Shown: one piece after another, positions 46,301-55,611 of the stretch
Layout of the letters: each line of letters opens with the position of its first letter
How positions within the stretch are numbered: position 1 is the first letter of the stretch
Origin: Ichthyophis bannanicus
Taxonomy: Eukaryota; Chordata; Amphibia; Gymnophiona; Ichthyophiidae
Direction of reading: 5' to 3'
NCBI GenBank assembly: GCA_033557465.1
Contig: CM066033.1
Coordinates: 235,106,109 to 235,170,108 of the forward strand
Length of the DNA stretch: 64,000 bases
Translations under genes and position numbers: made by a program
Notes under the pieces: generated by a model
Database searches by the model: none
What the model saw: the letters and a program-made list of their open reading frames with translations, nothing else
What the model was told of the DNA's origin: nothing

Positions 46301-47075
46301 GGTGAGAGAGTTTGAGGATATTAAAGACTTATATGGGTTAACGAAGAATGATTATTATAGCTATATTCAGATATGCCATTTTTTGAGACAGCAAAAGGTA
46401 TGGAAGGATTTGTGGGGAAACGGGGTGGTTTGAGGCCCTGGTATCAGGACAGTTAGGTCAAAAAGGAGCCCTGTCTAAGATATATAAAGGGTTAATGGAG
46501 GGAGGTGGGGGAAAACTAGAGTTTATGAAAAAATGGGAGGAAGATTTAGGGGTGCAATGATGTGAAGAGGAGTGGGATAAGGTCATAGACAGTGGCAGGC
46601 ATATCTATTGCTATTCAGATAAAAGAAAACGTCTATAAGATGCTATATAGGTGGCACTGGACACCGATTCATAAAAAGAGAGCAGGATTGGGGCAAACTG
46701 ATTGGTGTTGGAGGGGTTGTCAAGAGAGAGGAGATATGCTACATATATGGTGGAGGTGTGGAAAGATCCAAGACTATTGGGATTGGGTGTTGGAAATCAT
46801 ATATGAGATGACGGCACAAATTGCAGAGGACACCTGAAGTCTGCTTATTACATCAGTTAGAGGAGGATATATTGGAGAGGGATAAGGGGGTACTACATCA
46901 TTGCATTGTGGCAGCACTATGTGAAATAGCAAAATGCTGGACGGGGTCATCTTTGCCACAGTGTGCAGGCTTTATTCGCAGAACGGCAGAATTGTGTTTG
47001 GTGCATCGACTGATGAAGATGAGGCAAGGGAAAGGAGAGAAGAGTGAGGAACAATGGAAGGGGGTATGGAGTTAG
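43360..47075 (+). pseudogene. L1 ORF2 (endonuclease-RT) pseudogene
   Basis: The endonuclease starts near 43368 (NVKGLNSPFKRQKL), shifts frame before the 'QETHL' position (43440-43470), continues through MNVYAPTGMQ to CGGDFNLT, and stops at 43782. 43803-44438 holds the rest of the endonuclease (ITWSDHALVEV). RT blocks: KAPGLDGLTARFYRWF (44745), RPISLLNLDAKLLAKI (44932), NAEKAFDQASWPF (45136), RQGCPLSPLLFAISVEPF (45310), then a stop just before LFADDI (45431). The C-terminal Cys cluster DWCWRGCQERGDMLHIWWRC lies near 46711-46770. Multiple stops and frameshifts. Confidence 0.88.
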
Positions 47076-47478
47076 CTACGGGATTGGGGAGGGGGAGCAC
47101 AGGGCCGGGGGGAGTCAAGGAGGGATGGTTTGGAGTAAAGATCGGTACCAGTGTGATGTCATGTTTTGTAATACATAAGGAGAGTTGGTATATATATCTG
47201 AAAAACTATGAAAGCTTTGATGAGACACCGCAACTAAAACCTGAGGATGGGGGTATTAGAGTGGGGAGGGGAGGGAAGGGGGAGGGGGATTATAGAAGAA
47301 TAGGTAGATGGTAGATGTAGAAGTAAAGCAATGTTCAATGTTGTAATAACTATAAGGGGATAAAAAATAAGGTTGTAAAAATGTTATGGACAAAGTGGAA
47401 TGTGGTGTTAAGTGATATTTGTATTTAATATGGAAATCTTTAATAAAAAGTTAAATGGGAAAAAAACTGAAACAACAT

Positions 47479-47650
47479 TATTTATTTAATAGGTTTAATA
47501 TACCGCTTTATCATTTCAATAAAAGCAGTTAGCATTATAACTTAAACTTGGTAATGTACATTAAACAGGAACATTGATACCTTGGATTTTTCCAAGAGAA
47601 TGGAGGATTAAGTGACTTGCCCAAGGCCATAAGGAGTGGATCAAATACAT
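47479..47650 (-). repeat. SINE or LINE 3' fragment
   Basis: In minus sense it has the TTGGGCAAGTCACTTAATCC core, then an AAAGCGGTATATTAAACC motif and an (AAATA)n tail, like the SINE at 11606 but without the tRNA head. It begins immediately after the L1 target duplication. Confidence 0.55.
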
Positions 47651-47705
47651 TTTGATCTCCGAATCTACTCTCTTCTCTCTGATCATTCATTTGATGTACA
47701 GTAGA

Positions 47706-47900
47706 GCGTAGTTACTCACCTGTAACAGGTGTTCTCCAGGAGCAGCAGGAATCAGTCCTCACATATGGGTGACGTCGGCGCCGACGGAGCCCTCGCAGAG
47801 CAATTTTCCCCAGCTTTCAAAGAAAGCCTTTGGGAATTGCAGCGCGCATGCGCGGTCTCCTTCCCGCCCAAGGGTGCCATCTTAGCCAGTCTGATGACAT
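47706..47900. repeat. DIRS left terminal repeat
   Basis: It begins GCGTAGTTACTCACCTGTAA and includes GACGTCGGCGCCGACGGAGC and AAGAAAGCCTTTGGGAATTG. From about 47750 inward it is the near-perfect reverse complement of 53316-53460. The outermost 40 bases are unique to this end and are copied in the internal complementary region. Confidence 0.9.
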
Positions 47901-47975
47901 AGCTAAAAGACAGCATAAAAATTTGCAAAAAAACTTAAGCAGATGATTGCAACTCCAAGGGGAGGAGGGAGGGTT

Positions 47976-48095
47976 GTGAGGACTGATTCCTGCTGCTCCT
48001 GGAGAACACCTGTTACAGGTGAGTAACTACGCTTTCTCCAGGACCAAGCAGGAAGTCAGTCCTCACATATGGGACTCCCAAGCTTAAGGCTACCG
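47976..48095. repeat. DIRS internal complementary region
   Basis: GAGGACTGATTCCTGCTGCT to GGTGAGTAACTAC is the complement of the left terminus, and CTTTCTCCAGGACCAAGCAG to CACATATGGGA the complement of the right terminus. They abut at about 48031, giving the template that joins both ends in the circular intermediate proposed for DIRS elements. Confidence 0.9.
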
Positions 48096-48209
48096 GAGAC
48101 CCTAAGCACAAAAATGAGCTCCCTCTAGCTCAGCGGCACAGAAGGAAGGAATCTTCACTGAATTATTACCCACCGGTAGCCCCCATCCGGGATGGAGGGT
48201 AGGAGTTGC

Positions 48210-50186
48210 TCAAACCTCGAAGAGATTTCGGAGGACTGCCTGTCCGAAAGCACTGTCCCTGCGGGACTCCCTCTCGAGGCAGTAATGGGCCGCAAAAGTC
48301 TGGCTCGAAGACCAAGTAGCGGCCCGGCAGATGTCTGCCAACGGAACAGAGCGGAGGTAAGCCACTGACGTAGCCTTCGCCCGAACACAATGAGCCGTGA
48401 CTCGACTTTCTAAGGAGAGTCCGGCTGCCCCATAAGCCCAAGCGATGCAGTCAGCAACCCAGATGGACAGAGTACGCTTGGAGACCGGGAGCCCCAATTT
48501 ATTGGGGTCAAAAGACACAAAAAGCTGAGCAGCTTTACGGTGCTCCCGCGTACGGTCAAGGTAGAAGTTCAATGCCCTTCTACAGTCCAGGGTATGCAGG
48601 ACCATTTCAGCTCGGCTGGAGTGTGGCCTGGGAAAGAAGGTCGGAAGTACCACCTCCTGATTGATGTGAAAAGGGGAGACCACTTTTGGAAGAAATTTTG
48701 GGTGAGTCCGTAGGACTACCCTATTTTTGTAGAACCGAGTGTAAGGGGGATCAGACACGAGGGCCTGCAATTCACTTACGCGTCTAGCGGAGGTGAGGGC
48801 TATCAGGAATAAAGTTTTCCAAGAAAGAAAACGGAGAGAACAGGTAGCCATAGGTTCAAAAGGCGGACAGGTGATCCGCTGTAAAACCACATTCAGATCC
48901 CAGTCAGGTGCTGGCGGGCGCAGAGGTGGTTTAAGTAGAAGGAGACCTCGGAGAAACCTCGCTACGAGAGGGTCGCTGGAAAGAGGTCTGCCGTCCACCG
49001 GCACATGATGTGCTGAAAGAGCACTGAGGTGAACTTTGACGGAGTTGGACTTAAGTCCCAGATTAGAGAGGTAGAGCAAGTACTGCAAGATCACCGACAC
49101 CGAGCAGGAGAAGGGATCCTGAGACTGCTGGGCACACCAAGCGGAAAAGCGACGCCATTTAAGGGCGTAGCATTTGCGGGTAGAAGGTCGCCGAGAAGCT
49201 AGGACGACCTCTTCCACCTCTGCCGGCAGTAGAAGGGGAGCAAGGACTACCCTTTCAGCAGCCAGGCCATCAGATGTAGAGATCTGAGGTTGGGGTGTAG
49301 CAGGGACCCCTGATCCTGTGTTAGGAGATCCGGTTGAAACCCCAGAGGGAACGGATCCTCTACCGCTAATTGCAGCAGGAGTGGAAACCACGGCTGTCTG
49401 GGCCAGCGAGGAGCTATCAGGATCATGGAAGCTTTGTCTCGGAGAACCTTGAAAAGAGTTCGAGAGACTAGCGGGATGGGAGGAAAGGCATACAGAAGGC
49501 TCTTCGACCATGAGAGCAGAAAAGCATCCGCCGCTACTCGAAGGGGATGCGGCTGACGAGAGCAGAAGCGAGGAAGTTGCCGGTTGAGAGGACTGGCAAA
49601 GAGATCCATCGTGGGGAGGCCCCACTTCAGGAAACGTTTCTGAACTACCAAGGGATCCAGGCGCCACTCGTGCGGCTGGAGGATCCTGCTGAGTTTGTCG
49701 GCCAGGCAATTTTCTTGGCCTGGGAGATAAACTGCCCTGAGAAGAATGCCGTGGCTGACGGCCCAAGAGCAGAGCTTCTGTGCTTCTCGACAGAGAAGGA
49801 AGGAGCCTGTGCCTCCCTGTTTGTTCACGTAGAACATGGCAACCTGATTGTCTGTCTGGACAAGGACGGACTGGTGAGAAGTCAGGTGGGAGAAAGCCTT
49901 GAGAGCCAGACGGATTGCTCTGAGCTCCAGGAAGTTGATCTGCTGAGCAGACTCCCACGTGGTCCAGAGACCTTGAGTACATGCCCCTTGGCAATGCGCT
50001 CCCCATCCTAGGAGAGAAGCATCGGTCGTCAGCACTTGAGCCGGCTGAGGTGACTGAAAAGGCATTCCGAGCACCAGGTTCGGCCGATGAAGCCACCACT
50101 GTAGAGAAGAGGCCAGCGGTCTGGAGACGCGCACTAAGTCGGCTAGGCCGCCCGTGGCTTGTTGCCACTGCTTGCGAAGGCACCAT
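48210..50186 (-). CDS. DIRS tyrosine recombinase
   Basis: A site-specific recombinase that integrates the circular DNA intermediate. The frame has 658 codons; the first half overlaps the RNase H frame in another phase and is Ser/Pro-rich, so translation may begin further in. The core-binding part begins near RKCYALKWRRFSAWCAQQSQ (about residue 350). The catalytic domain shows ALTSARRVSELQAL (first Arg), VTAHCVRAKATSVAYL (His-x-x-Arg) and, after ADICRAATWSSSQTFAAHYC, the candidate nucleophile Tyr. The canonical residues I can place are present. A shorter YR is typical, which also suggests a downstream start. Confidence 0.9.
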   Translation of the reverse strand: MVPSQAVATSHGRPSRLSARLQTAGLFSTVVASSAEPGARNAFSVTSAGSSADDRCFSPRMGSALPRGMYSRSLDHVGVCSADQLPGAQSNPSGSQGFLPPDFSPVRPCPDRQSGCHVLREQTGRHRLLPSLSRSTEALLLGRQPRHSSQGSLSPRPRKLPGRQTQQDPPAARVAPGSLGSSETFPEVGPPHDGSLCQSSQPATSSLLLSSAASPSSSGGCFSALMVEEPSVCLSSHPASLSNSFQGSPRQSFHDPDSSSLAQTAVVSTPAAISGRGSVPSGVSTGSPNTGSGVPATPQPQISTSDGLAAERVVLAPLLLPAEVEEVVLASRRPSTRKCYALKWRRFSAWCAQQSQDPFSCSVSVILQYLLYLSNLGLKSNSVKVHLSALSAHHVPVDGRPLSSDPLVARFLRGLLLLKPPLRPPAPDWDLNVVLQRITCPPFEPMATCSLRFLSWKTLFLIALTSARRVSELQALVSDPPYTRFYKNRVVLRTHPKFLPKVVSPFHINQEVVLPTFFPRPHSSRAEMVLHTLDCRRALNFYLDRTREHRKAAQLFVSFDPNKLGLPVSKRTLSIWVADCIAWAYGAAGLSLESRVTAHCVRAKATSVAYLRSVPLADICRAATWSSSQTFAAHYCLERESRRDSAFGQAVLRNLFEV

Positions 50187-51580
50187 TGAGCAGGCCGCTT
50201 ATTCAGGCGGGCATTGGGGGTCACGTGGACGGTGGAAGCCATATGGCCAAGTAGTCTCAGGAAGCGCCTGGCTGAGACCAGGGACTGGCTGCGAAAACGG
50301 CCGGCTAGGTCCATGAGCCGTTGAGCCCTGTCGAGAGGCAGGAAAGCTCGTGCCTGAGGAGTGTGCAGTCTTGCGCCGATGAACTCGAGATCCTGTGAGG
50401 GGAGCAAAGTGGACTTTGCGAAGTTTATGACAAAGCCCAAGTACTGCAGAAGAGTCACAGTGCGGTGTGTGGCTTTTGTGACTTCCGGAGAGGACGATGC
50501 TCTGATGAGCCAGTCGTCTAGGTACGGAAAGACATAGAGGCCGTGAAGCCGTAGATAAGCCGCCACCACCGCGAGACATTTTGTGAAGACTCGCGGTGCG
50601 GAGGATAGGCCAAAGGGTAGTACTCTGTACTGGTAATGTTTTCCTGCCACCACAAACCTTAGGTATTGGCGGTGGCTTGGGTGGATGAGGATGTGCGTGT
50701 AGGCATCTTTTAGATCCAAGGAGCATAGCCAATCTCCCTGCTGGAGGTAGGGCAGAAGGATTCCAAGGGTAAGCATCTTGAACTTCTCCCTCACGAGGAA
50801 CTTGTTGAGGTTGCGCAAGTCCAGGATGGGTCTGAGGCCTCCTGTTCTTTTTGGTATCAGGAAATACCGGGAATAAAAACCTTGACCTCTCAGGTGGTGG
50901 GGCACCGGTTCCACCGCCTGTTCCTGAAGAAGACTTGCTAACTCCTGAAGGAGTAAGTCTCTGTGCAGAGGGAGTCGTGGAGGTTCTCCCGGGAAATAGG
51001 AGGGAGGGACCTGGTGGAAGTGGAGAAGATAGCCTTCTCTTACGACTTGAAGCACCCAGGCATCTGAAGTGATGTTGGGCCACCTGTGGGCGAAGTGAAC
51101 CAGCCGGCCTCCGGTGCTGGAAGGAACCAGCTGAGGGGGAGAGGCTATGCTGATGAAGTCAAAAACCCCCACCCTGCTGAGCAGGGGCCGGTGGTGCAGG
51201 CTTGGGGGCTTGCTGCCTACGGGACCCGTTACCCCGTCCCTTGGCCTGCTGACCCTGTTTGGGAGCTGCGGAGGCCTGATATTGAGGGTAGTGTTTATAG
51301 GCAGCCGCCTTTCTCGGATAAAAGGACTTCTTTCCCGAGCCCTTCTTTTTCTGGGAAGGGGCGGAGGTCTTCCTAGAAAGCCTAGTTCTGGTGAGAGTCT
51401 CCGTCTCGATTTGTGCAGCCTTTTCAGCCATGGGCTTGCCAAAGAGGTTCTCACCTCGGCAGGGGACATCGACCAACTTGTCCTGCACCCAGGGTTCAAG
51501 GTCAGACGACTGAAGCCAAGCCTGTCGGCGGGCACCGATGCCGGCTGCGGCCACTCGAGCCGATGCTTCAAAGCCATCAT
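49247..51580 (-). CDS. DIRS reverse transcriptase/RNase H
   Basis: This polyprotein copies the element RNA. The frame has 777 codons from its first Met, but the true start is uncertain because it overlaps gag. RT: RPILDLRNLNKFLVREKF and DWLCSLDLKDAYTHILIHPS (catalytic Asp), YRVLPFGLSSAPRVFTK, and FPYLDDWLIRASS (YLDD motif, about residue 365). RNase H: LTTDASLLGWGAHCQG, NFLELRAIRLALKAF and VQTDNQVAMFYVNKQGG. The C-terminal region (LLYAFPPIPLVSRTLFKVL, IAPRWPRQPWFP) is conserved in all copies here and corresponds to the part downstream of RNase H in DIRS elements; I assign it no activity. Open throughout. Confidence 0.9.
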   Translation of the reverse strand: MMALKHRLEWPQPASVPADRLGFSRLTLNPGCRTSWSMSPAEVRTSLASPWLKRLHKSRRRLSPELGFLGRPPPLPRKRRARERSPFIRERRLPINTTLNIRPPQLPNRVSRPRDGVTGPVGSKPPSLHHRPLLSRVGVFDFISIASPPQLVPSSTGGRLVHFAHRWPNITSDAWVLQVVREGYLLHFHQVPPSYFPGEPPRLPLHRDLLLQELASLLQEQAVEPVPHHLRGQGFYSRYFLIPKRTGGLRPILDLRNLNKFLVREKFKMLTLGILLPYLQQGDWLCSLDLKDAYTHILIHPSHRQYLRFVVAGKHYQYRVLPFGLSSAPRVFTKCLAVVAAYLRLHGLYVFPYLDDWLIRASSSPEVTKATHRTVTLLQYLGFVINFAKSTLLPSQDLEFIGARLHTPQARAFLPLDRAQRLMDLAGRFRSQSLVSARRFLRLLGHMASTVHVTPNARLNKRPAQWCLRKQWQQATGGLADLVRVSRPLASSLQWWLHRPNLVLGMPFQSPQPAQVLTTDASLLGWGAHCQGACTQGLWTTWESAQQINFLELRAIRLALKAFSHLTSHQSVLVQTDNQVAMFYVNKQGGTGSFLLCREAQKLCSWAVSHGILLRAVYLPGQENCLADKLSRILQPHEWRLDPLVVQKRFLKWGLPTMDLFASPLNRQLPRFCSRQPHPLRVAADAFLLSWSKSLLYAFPPIPLVSRTLFKVLRDKASMILIAPRWPRQPWFPLLLQLAVEDPFPLGFQPDLLTQDQGSLLHPNLRSLHLMAWLLKG

Positions 51581-53081
51581 AGGCTGCTCGGGACATGAAT
51601 TTGGAGCATTCCCGAATACCAGTTGTCAAGGCCAGGAACCTCTGCAAAGGTTCCTCGGACAGCCCAGCGGAGAATCCAGCTACCTCTTTAGCCAGGTCTC
51701 TGAGATACATGCCCATGTAGAGCTGGTAGGTCTGGACCCGACAAGCAAGCATAGAGCCCTGGAAACACTTCTTACTGAGGCCATCCAGGTTACGGGCCTC
51801 CCTGCCAGGAGGCACCGAGGAGTGCATCTTCTGGCTCTTAAGCCTATGCATGGCCGATTCCACTACCATGGAATGGTGCGGTAGCTGTGCTTTTTGGAAG
51901 CCGGGACTCTTGCGGACTCGATAGATGGAATCGACCCGCTTGCTTAATACCGGCGACGATGCCGGACTCTCCCACATGCGGAAGAGTAGTCGTTCCAGCA
52001 TGGGAGGAACCGGTACAGTAAAGTGTTCCCTGGCGGGAGAGTCATACTGAAGGGCGTCGAGCTCTTCGGCTCGAGACTCCTCCTCGGGATCCGCAGGGAA
52101 GGCCAAAGCCTTGGCCATATCCCTGACGAAGTCCGAGAACCGGGCATCGTCCGGAGGGGACTGCTTCCGAGGTTCGGACTCAGGTGAGTCCGAGGGGACA
52201 CACCGAGTCTGAAACGAATCAGGTGACTCTTCCTCTTCAGACTCCCAGGCCGACTCCGAGGAGGAATCGGTGGGGTCGGCTCGGGCAGGCGGAGGCGTCG
52301 GCTGCCCCGACACCGAGGGAGTCGGCGTCGACGACCTCGGTCCCGAACGGGAGGCCGAGGGTGACCTCGACCGAGGATCGACTCGAGTTCGCATGGACTC
52401 GAGGATCGGCTCGGTCTCCGGGGTTGACTTAGACGTCGACGTCCCGGCGGTCGGGGCAGCGGCGCCAGCGAGGCTAGCGATCAGTGCCCGCTGCTGGTCC
52501 ATGAAGGCAGATAGTCTGCTCTCCAAGGCCGTCAACCTGAGTCCGACCTCAGGTGACCCAGCAGCCCCCGACTCGGGCCCCGACGGCGTCGGGCCCGACG
52601 TCGGACCCCTCGGAGGCGAGTCCAGGAGGACTACAGGACTTACCCGAGCAGGCAACTCCGACTCCAGACGAGGTCGCTTCGGGAGGTGCTCCTTCTCCAA
52701 AGACCCGGGACGGCTATCGGGGCTATGCGACCTGGCCCTCGCGGAGCCAGGAGCGTCCACCGACGCCGCCCTCGCGGGTTTTACCTTCCGTCGATGGTCC
52801 CCGGAGGGAGAACCCCTGTCGGAGGAACTTCGGCGATGGTCAGAGCTGGAACCTCTGGACGCCGAGGCCTCCGACGAGGTCCGGGTACGGCCGGGGTCAG
52901 CGAAGATTCGTTCCCGCTGGTGCCGCCGACTCCTTAACGCTTTGGAGGACATTTTGCTGCAGGCCCCACAGATCAGTTCTTCGTGATCCGGGCCAAGGCA
53001 GCGGAGGCAATTATCATGTGTGTCAGTGAGTGACATATTTCTGTCACACTGAACACACCGCTTGAAACCACTGGCAGCCAT
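51159..53081 (-). CDS. DIRS gag protein
   Basis: A structural RNA-binding protein of 640 residues from MAASGFKRCVQC, chosen because the longer upstream frame starts with a hydrophobic stretch absent from the other copies; the frame opens at 53192. Residues 9-45 hold a Cys/His cluster (CVQC, then NCLRCLGPDHEELICGAC), probably zinc-binding. The middle is Ser/Pro/Arg-rich and probably disordered. The conserved C-terminal half begins PQLPHHSMVVESAMHRLKSQ and contains ARVAAAGIGARRQAWLQ. The related DIRS fragments keep the same blocks. Its end overlaps the RT frame by about 420 bases. Confidence 0.85.
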   Translation of the reverse strand: MAASGFKRCVQCDRNMSLTDTHDNCLRCLGPDHEELICGACSKMSSKALRSRRHQRERIFADPGRTRTSSEASASRGSSSDHRRSSSDRGSPSGDHRRKVKPARAASVDAPGSARARSHSPDSRPGSLEKEHLPKRPRLESELPARVSPVVLLDSPPRGPTSGPTPSGPESGAAGSPEVGLRLTALESRLSAFMDQQRALIASLAGAAAPTAGTSTSKSTPETEPILESMRTRVDPRSRSPSASRSGPRSSTPTPSVSGQPTPPPARADPTDSSSESAWESEEEESPDSFQTRCVPSDSPESEPRKQSPPDDARFSDFVRDMAKALAFPADPEEESRAEELDALQYDSPAREHFTVPVPPMLERLLFRMWESPASSPVLSKRVDSIYRVRKSPGFQKAQLPHHSMVVESAMHRLKSQKMHSSVPPGREARNLDGLSKKCFQGSMLACRVQTYQLYMGMYLRDLAKEVAGFSAGLSEEPLQRFLALTTGIRECSKFMSRAAYDGFEASARVAAAGIGARRQAWLQSSDLEPWVQDKLVDVPCRGENLFGKPMAEKAAQIETETLTRTRLSRKTSAPSQKKKGSGKKSFYPRKAAAYKHYPQYQASAAPKQGQQAKGRGNGSRRQQAPKPAPPAPAQQGGGF

Positions 53082-53315
53082 CGGGGGAAAAAGGGCCCCT
53101 GCAAGGTCAAAGGCCCGGGCTGCCAGCGAAAAACCGAAAAACGAAACTGACCAAAAATCAGAAAAACCGAAAAATAACAGAAGGACTCGCAACGGCGTCG
53201 CGAGTCCGGGCAGGAAAAAGACCGGCGTCGAACCGAAGAAAAAAATAGAAATAAATCACTAAAATCAACTTTTTCAGCGGGGACACGACGGGTACGTCTA
53301 TAGGGCTCCGCGGAA

Positions 53316-53484
53316 AAAAGAAGACTGGCTAAGATGGCACCCTTGGGCGGGAAGGAGACCGCGCATGCGCGCTGCAATTCCCAAAGGCTTTCTTTGAAAG
53401 CTGGGGAAAATTGCTCCGCGAGGGCTCCGTCGGCGCCGACGTCACCCATATGTGAGGACTGACTTCCTGCTTGGTCCTGGAGAA
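53316..53484. repeat. DIRS right terminal repeat
   Basis: It runs from AAGACTGGCTAAGATGGCAC to the outer end CTGCTTGGTCCTGGAGAA. The inner 145 bases pair with the left repeat and the outer end matches the second half of the internal complementary region. As the gag-proximal end it probably holds the promoter. Confidence 0.88.
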
Positions 53485-54719
53485 CAATTATCTATTTCTC
53501 CACCACAACCACTTGACTCTAGAGTGCCACAAGGGTTGATATCTTTTGCTCTGTTCATTATTTGCTTTTATCACTTTGGCAACTATAATTCAAACACATG
53601 AGATCAGTATGTATTATTACACCTATGATATTCAATTGGTGTATTATGTTGATCAACAGTCACCTGACTTCTCTAAAATTAAATACTTATCTCAATGATA
53701 TTGCAGATTGGCTTAGTTTACATAGACAAATTAAATCATTCAAAAGCTGAGGCCATGTTGATCATTCAAGGAAGCTCGTTGCCTACTCTCGCTCCTGTAA
53801 TTGCTGATCTTCCTATTTCTTTGAGGAATACACTAGAAATTTTAGGTGTGACCTTCAATCCAGATTTATGTTTTCAAGTACATATCTCAAATTATTAAAT
53901 CTTGCTTCTTTCAGTTGCACAGAATTTAGATATTACAGCCCTTTTTGGATTTTTATAAAAAAAGCTTATTTTGGCCACTTATGCATTAGTGATTTCACAG
54001 TTGGACTATGGAAATGCCCTCTTTACTTGAGGCACTTAAAAGGCTACAATTAGTGCAGAGCATAGCAATAAAACTAATAAAGTATGTTATGCTAATAAAT
54101 TTGACCCAGTTATTCTCATAGTATGGGATCACCACTGGTTACCCATCTGTTATAGAATTAAAGATCCTAAATGGTGTTAAAAACTTCATTAACAAATGAA
54201 CCCCTGTATCTGTTTATCCCATAAGTACTGCACCATCTAAGGTTCTGAAATCTGCAGACTATTACCTACTTGGCTTTGCAGCTTGTCGTGCTGTGAGGTC
54301 TTGTGTGTATCGGTGATGCTGAGAGCTAAACTATCGGTAGCTTAACTACTGGCAGGATCTCCCAAGATGGACAGGTCTCAGCTGAGGTATTAGAGTAAGA
54401 CAAACCACCCATCCTGGCAGCAGCAGAATGGGACAGTGTTGGCGGTGACAATGGCAACAACACTAGCATTACCTGTGCAAAAGAAAGGCCTGGCAATCTA
54501 CTCCTGTATCTTGCCATGAAAACCTAATGGATAATCACAACAAAACAAATTGCACTATAGTACTGGAGGATGAAACCCCCAGGTCAGAAGGCACTCAATT
54601 GGCTACTGGAGATGATATGAAGACTTTTCAGGGTAAAGCCATCATTTAAGGTGTGTTTGGATCAAAGCCCTCAGAACATCTGACTGCTGATGTAGCTGCG
54701 CATGAATTGAGAGTCAGAA

Positions 54720-55606
54720 GTTGCAAAGATGTCTTACATATTGTGACATGGAATGTATGAAGCACGAACCAAGAGAAGTTGGAGGTGATCAAGAATGAAA
54801 TGGAATGTGTACAACTCGATCTGTTGGGCATCAGCGAACTGAAATGGACTGGCATTGGGCACTGATGGTCTACTATGCTGGAAATAAAAGACAAAGAAGA
54901 AATGATGTTTGCATTTATAATTAAGAAGAAACTTGCAAGAACTGTAATGAAATACAATGTAATCAGTGAATGCTTAATTTCTATTCATCTAAAACAAATG
55001 CCCATCAACACAACTATTATTCAGGTATATGCCCCAACAACAGCTGCAGAAGAGGAAGAGGTTGATGAATTCTATGAACAAGTACAAGCTGAAATTGACA
55101 GAACATGCAAACAGGATATCCGGATAGTCATGGGTGACTGGAACGCAAAAAATGGCAACAAAGAAGGTGGCAAAGTGCTTGAAAAATAAGGACTTGGCAA
55201 CAGAAATGAAGCTGGAGAAAGACTGATAGAATTCTGCAAGACCAATGATCTATTCATCGCTGACTGTACACATGAACTTCACCCAATGAACTGTACAAAA
55301 ATCAAATTAAACTACATATGTGGAAGTCAACAATGGAAAAGCTATATAACATCAACAAAGACAAAACCTGGAGCCAACTGTGGTACAGATCACCAACTGC
55401 TAGTAAGCAAACTCAAGCTAAAGTTGAAAAAGAGCAAGCCAACTACGAATATAGCAAAATATGACCTTGAGAATACACCAGCAGAATTTAAAGACTGCCT
55501 GCAAGATCAATTTGCTGCTTTAGATACAAATGACAGAGCCCCAGAAGAGTTATGGGATGACATCAAGAAGTTTGTGTTGGAAGAAAGTGAGAAGTCTCTA
55601 CAAAAG
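54720..55606 (+). pseudogene. RTE endonuclease pseudogene
   Basis: An APE-type endonuclease of ORF2. VQLDLLGISELKWTGIG near 54808-54858 carries the catalytic Glu. Next come the QVYAPTTAAEEEEVDEFYEQ block (55023), RIVMGDWNAKNG (55120) with catalytic Asp/Asn, and, after a stop near 55187, KTKPGANCGTDHQLLVSKLK (55358) with the terminal Asp-His. Then KYDLENTPAEFKDCLQDQF and RAPEELWDDIKKF form the linker. Stops at 54758 and 55187 and phase shifts kill it. Confidence 0.75.
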
Positions 55607-55611
55607 GTTGT

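Larger units (their letters stand above)
40805..47462 (+). mobile_element. Full-length L1-type LINE
   Basis: The 14-bp target duplication AAAACTGAAACAAC at 40791-40804 and 47463-47476 flanks 6.66 kb ending in an A-rich tail. It has a 5' UTR starting GGGACTTCCGGTGATGTCAG, a decayed ORF1, a purine-rich spacer and a decayed ORF2. A retroposon fragment lies in the 5' UTR (41036-41160). The intact duplication with several coding lesions implies moderate age. It interrupts the plus-strand L2-like LINE. Confidence 0.9.
47706..53484 (-). mobile_element. DIRS-type tyrosine-recombinase retrotransposon, apparently intact
   Basis: It has inverted terminal repeats at 47706-47900 and 53316-53484, an internal complementary region at 47976-48095, and three long open minus-strand frames: gag, RT/RNase H and tyrosine recombinase, each overlapping the next. 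This is the DIRS-1 layout; such elements integrate through their recombinase and make no target duplication, and none is seen. It interrupts the plus-strand L2-like LINE. Because all frames are open and the repeats agree well, it is a recent, possibly active copy. Confidence 0.93.
37580..54295 (+). mobile_element. L2/Jockey-like LINE split by three later insertions
   Basis: Coding pieces of one plus-strand LINE can be followed across three younger elements. 37690-38394: decayed endonuclease end and linker (SHTLDLIFTSENVSMQADR near 37692). After the hAT, 40375-40804 carries the RT entry ('ISETSISLQLNSYLNK', 'VHSNQDLG'). After the L1, SINE and DIRS, 53488-54295 carries RVPQG, then ADLPISLRNTLEILGVTFN and YGNALYLRHLKGYN. 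The first half of RT including 'AFD.vDH' is not seen, and 47651-47705 ('LLSDHSFDVQ') may be part of it. All frames are broken. Confidence 0.65.

Noticed and set aside
52184..53029. Plus-strand frames of up to 238 codons
   Set aside because: Antisense to the GC-rich, Ser/Arg-rich part of DIRS gag. No recognisable domain; a composition shadow.
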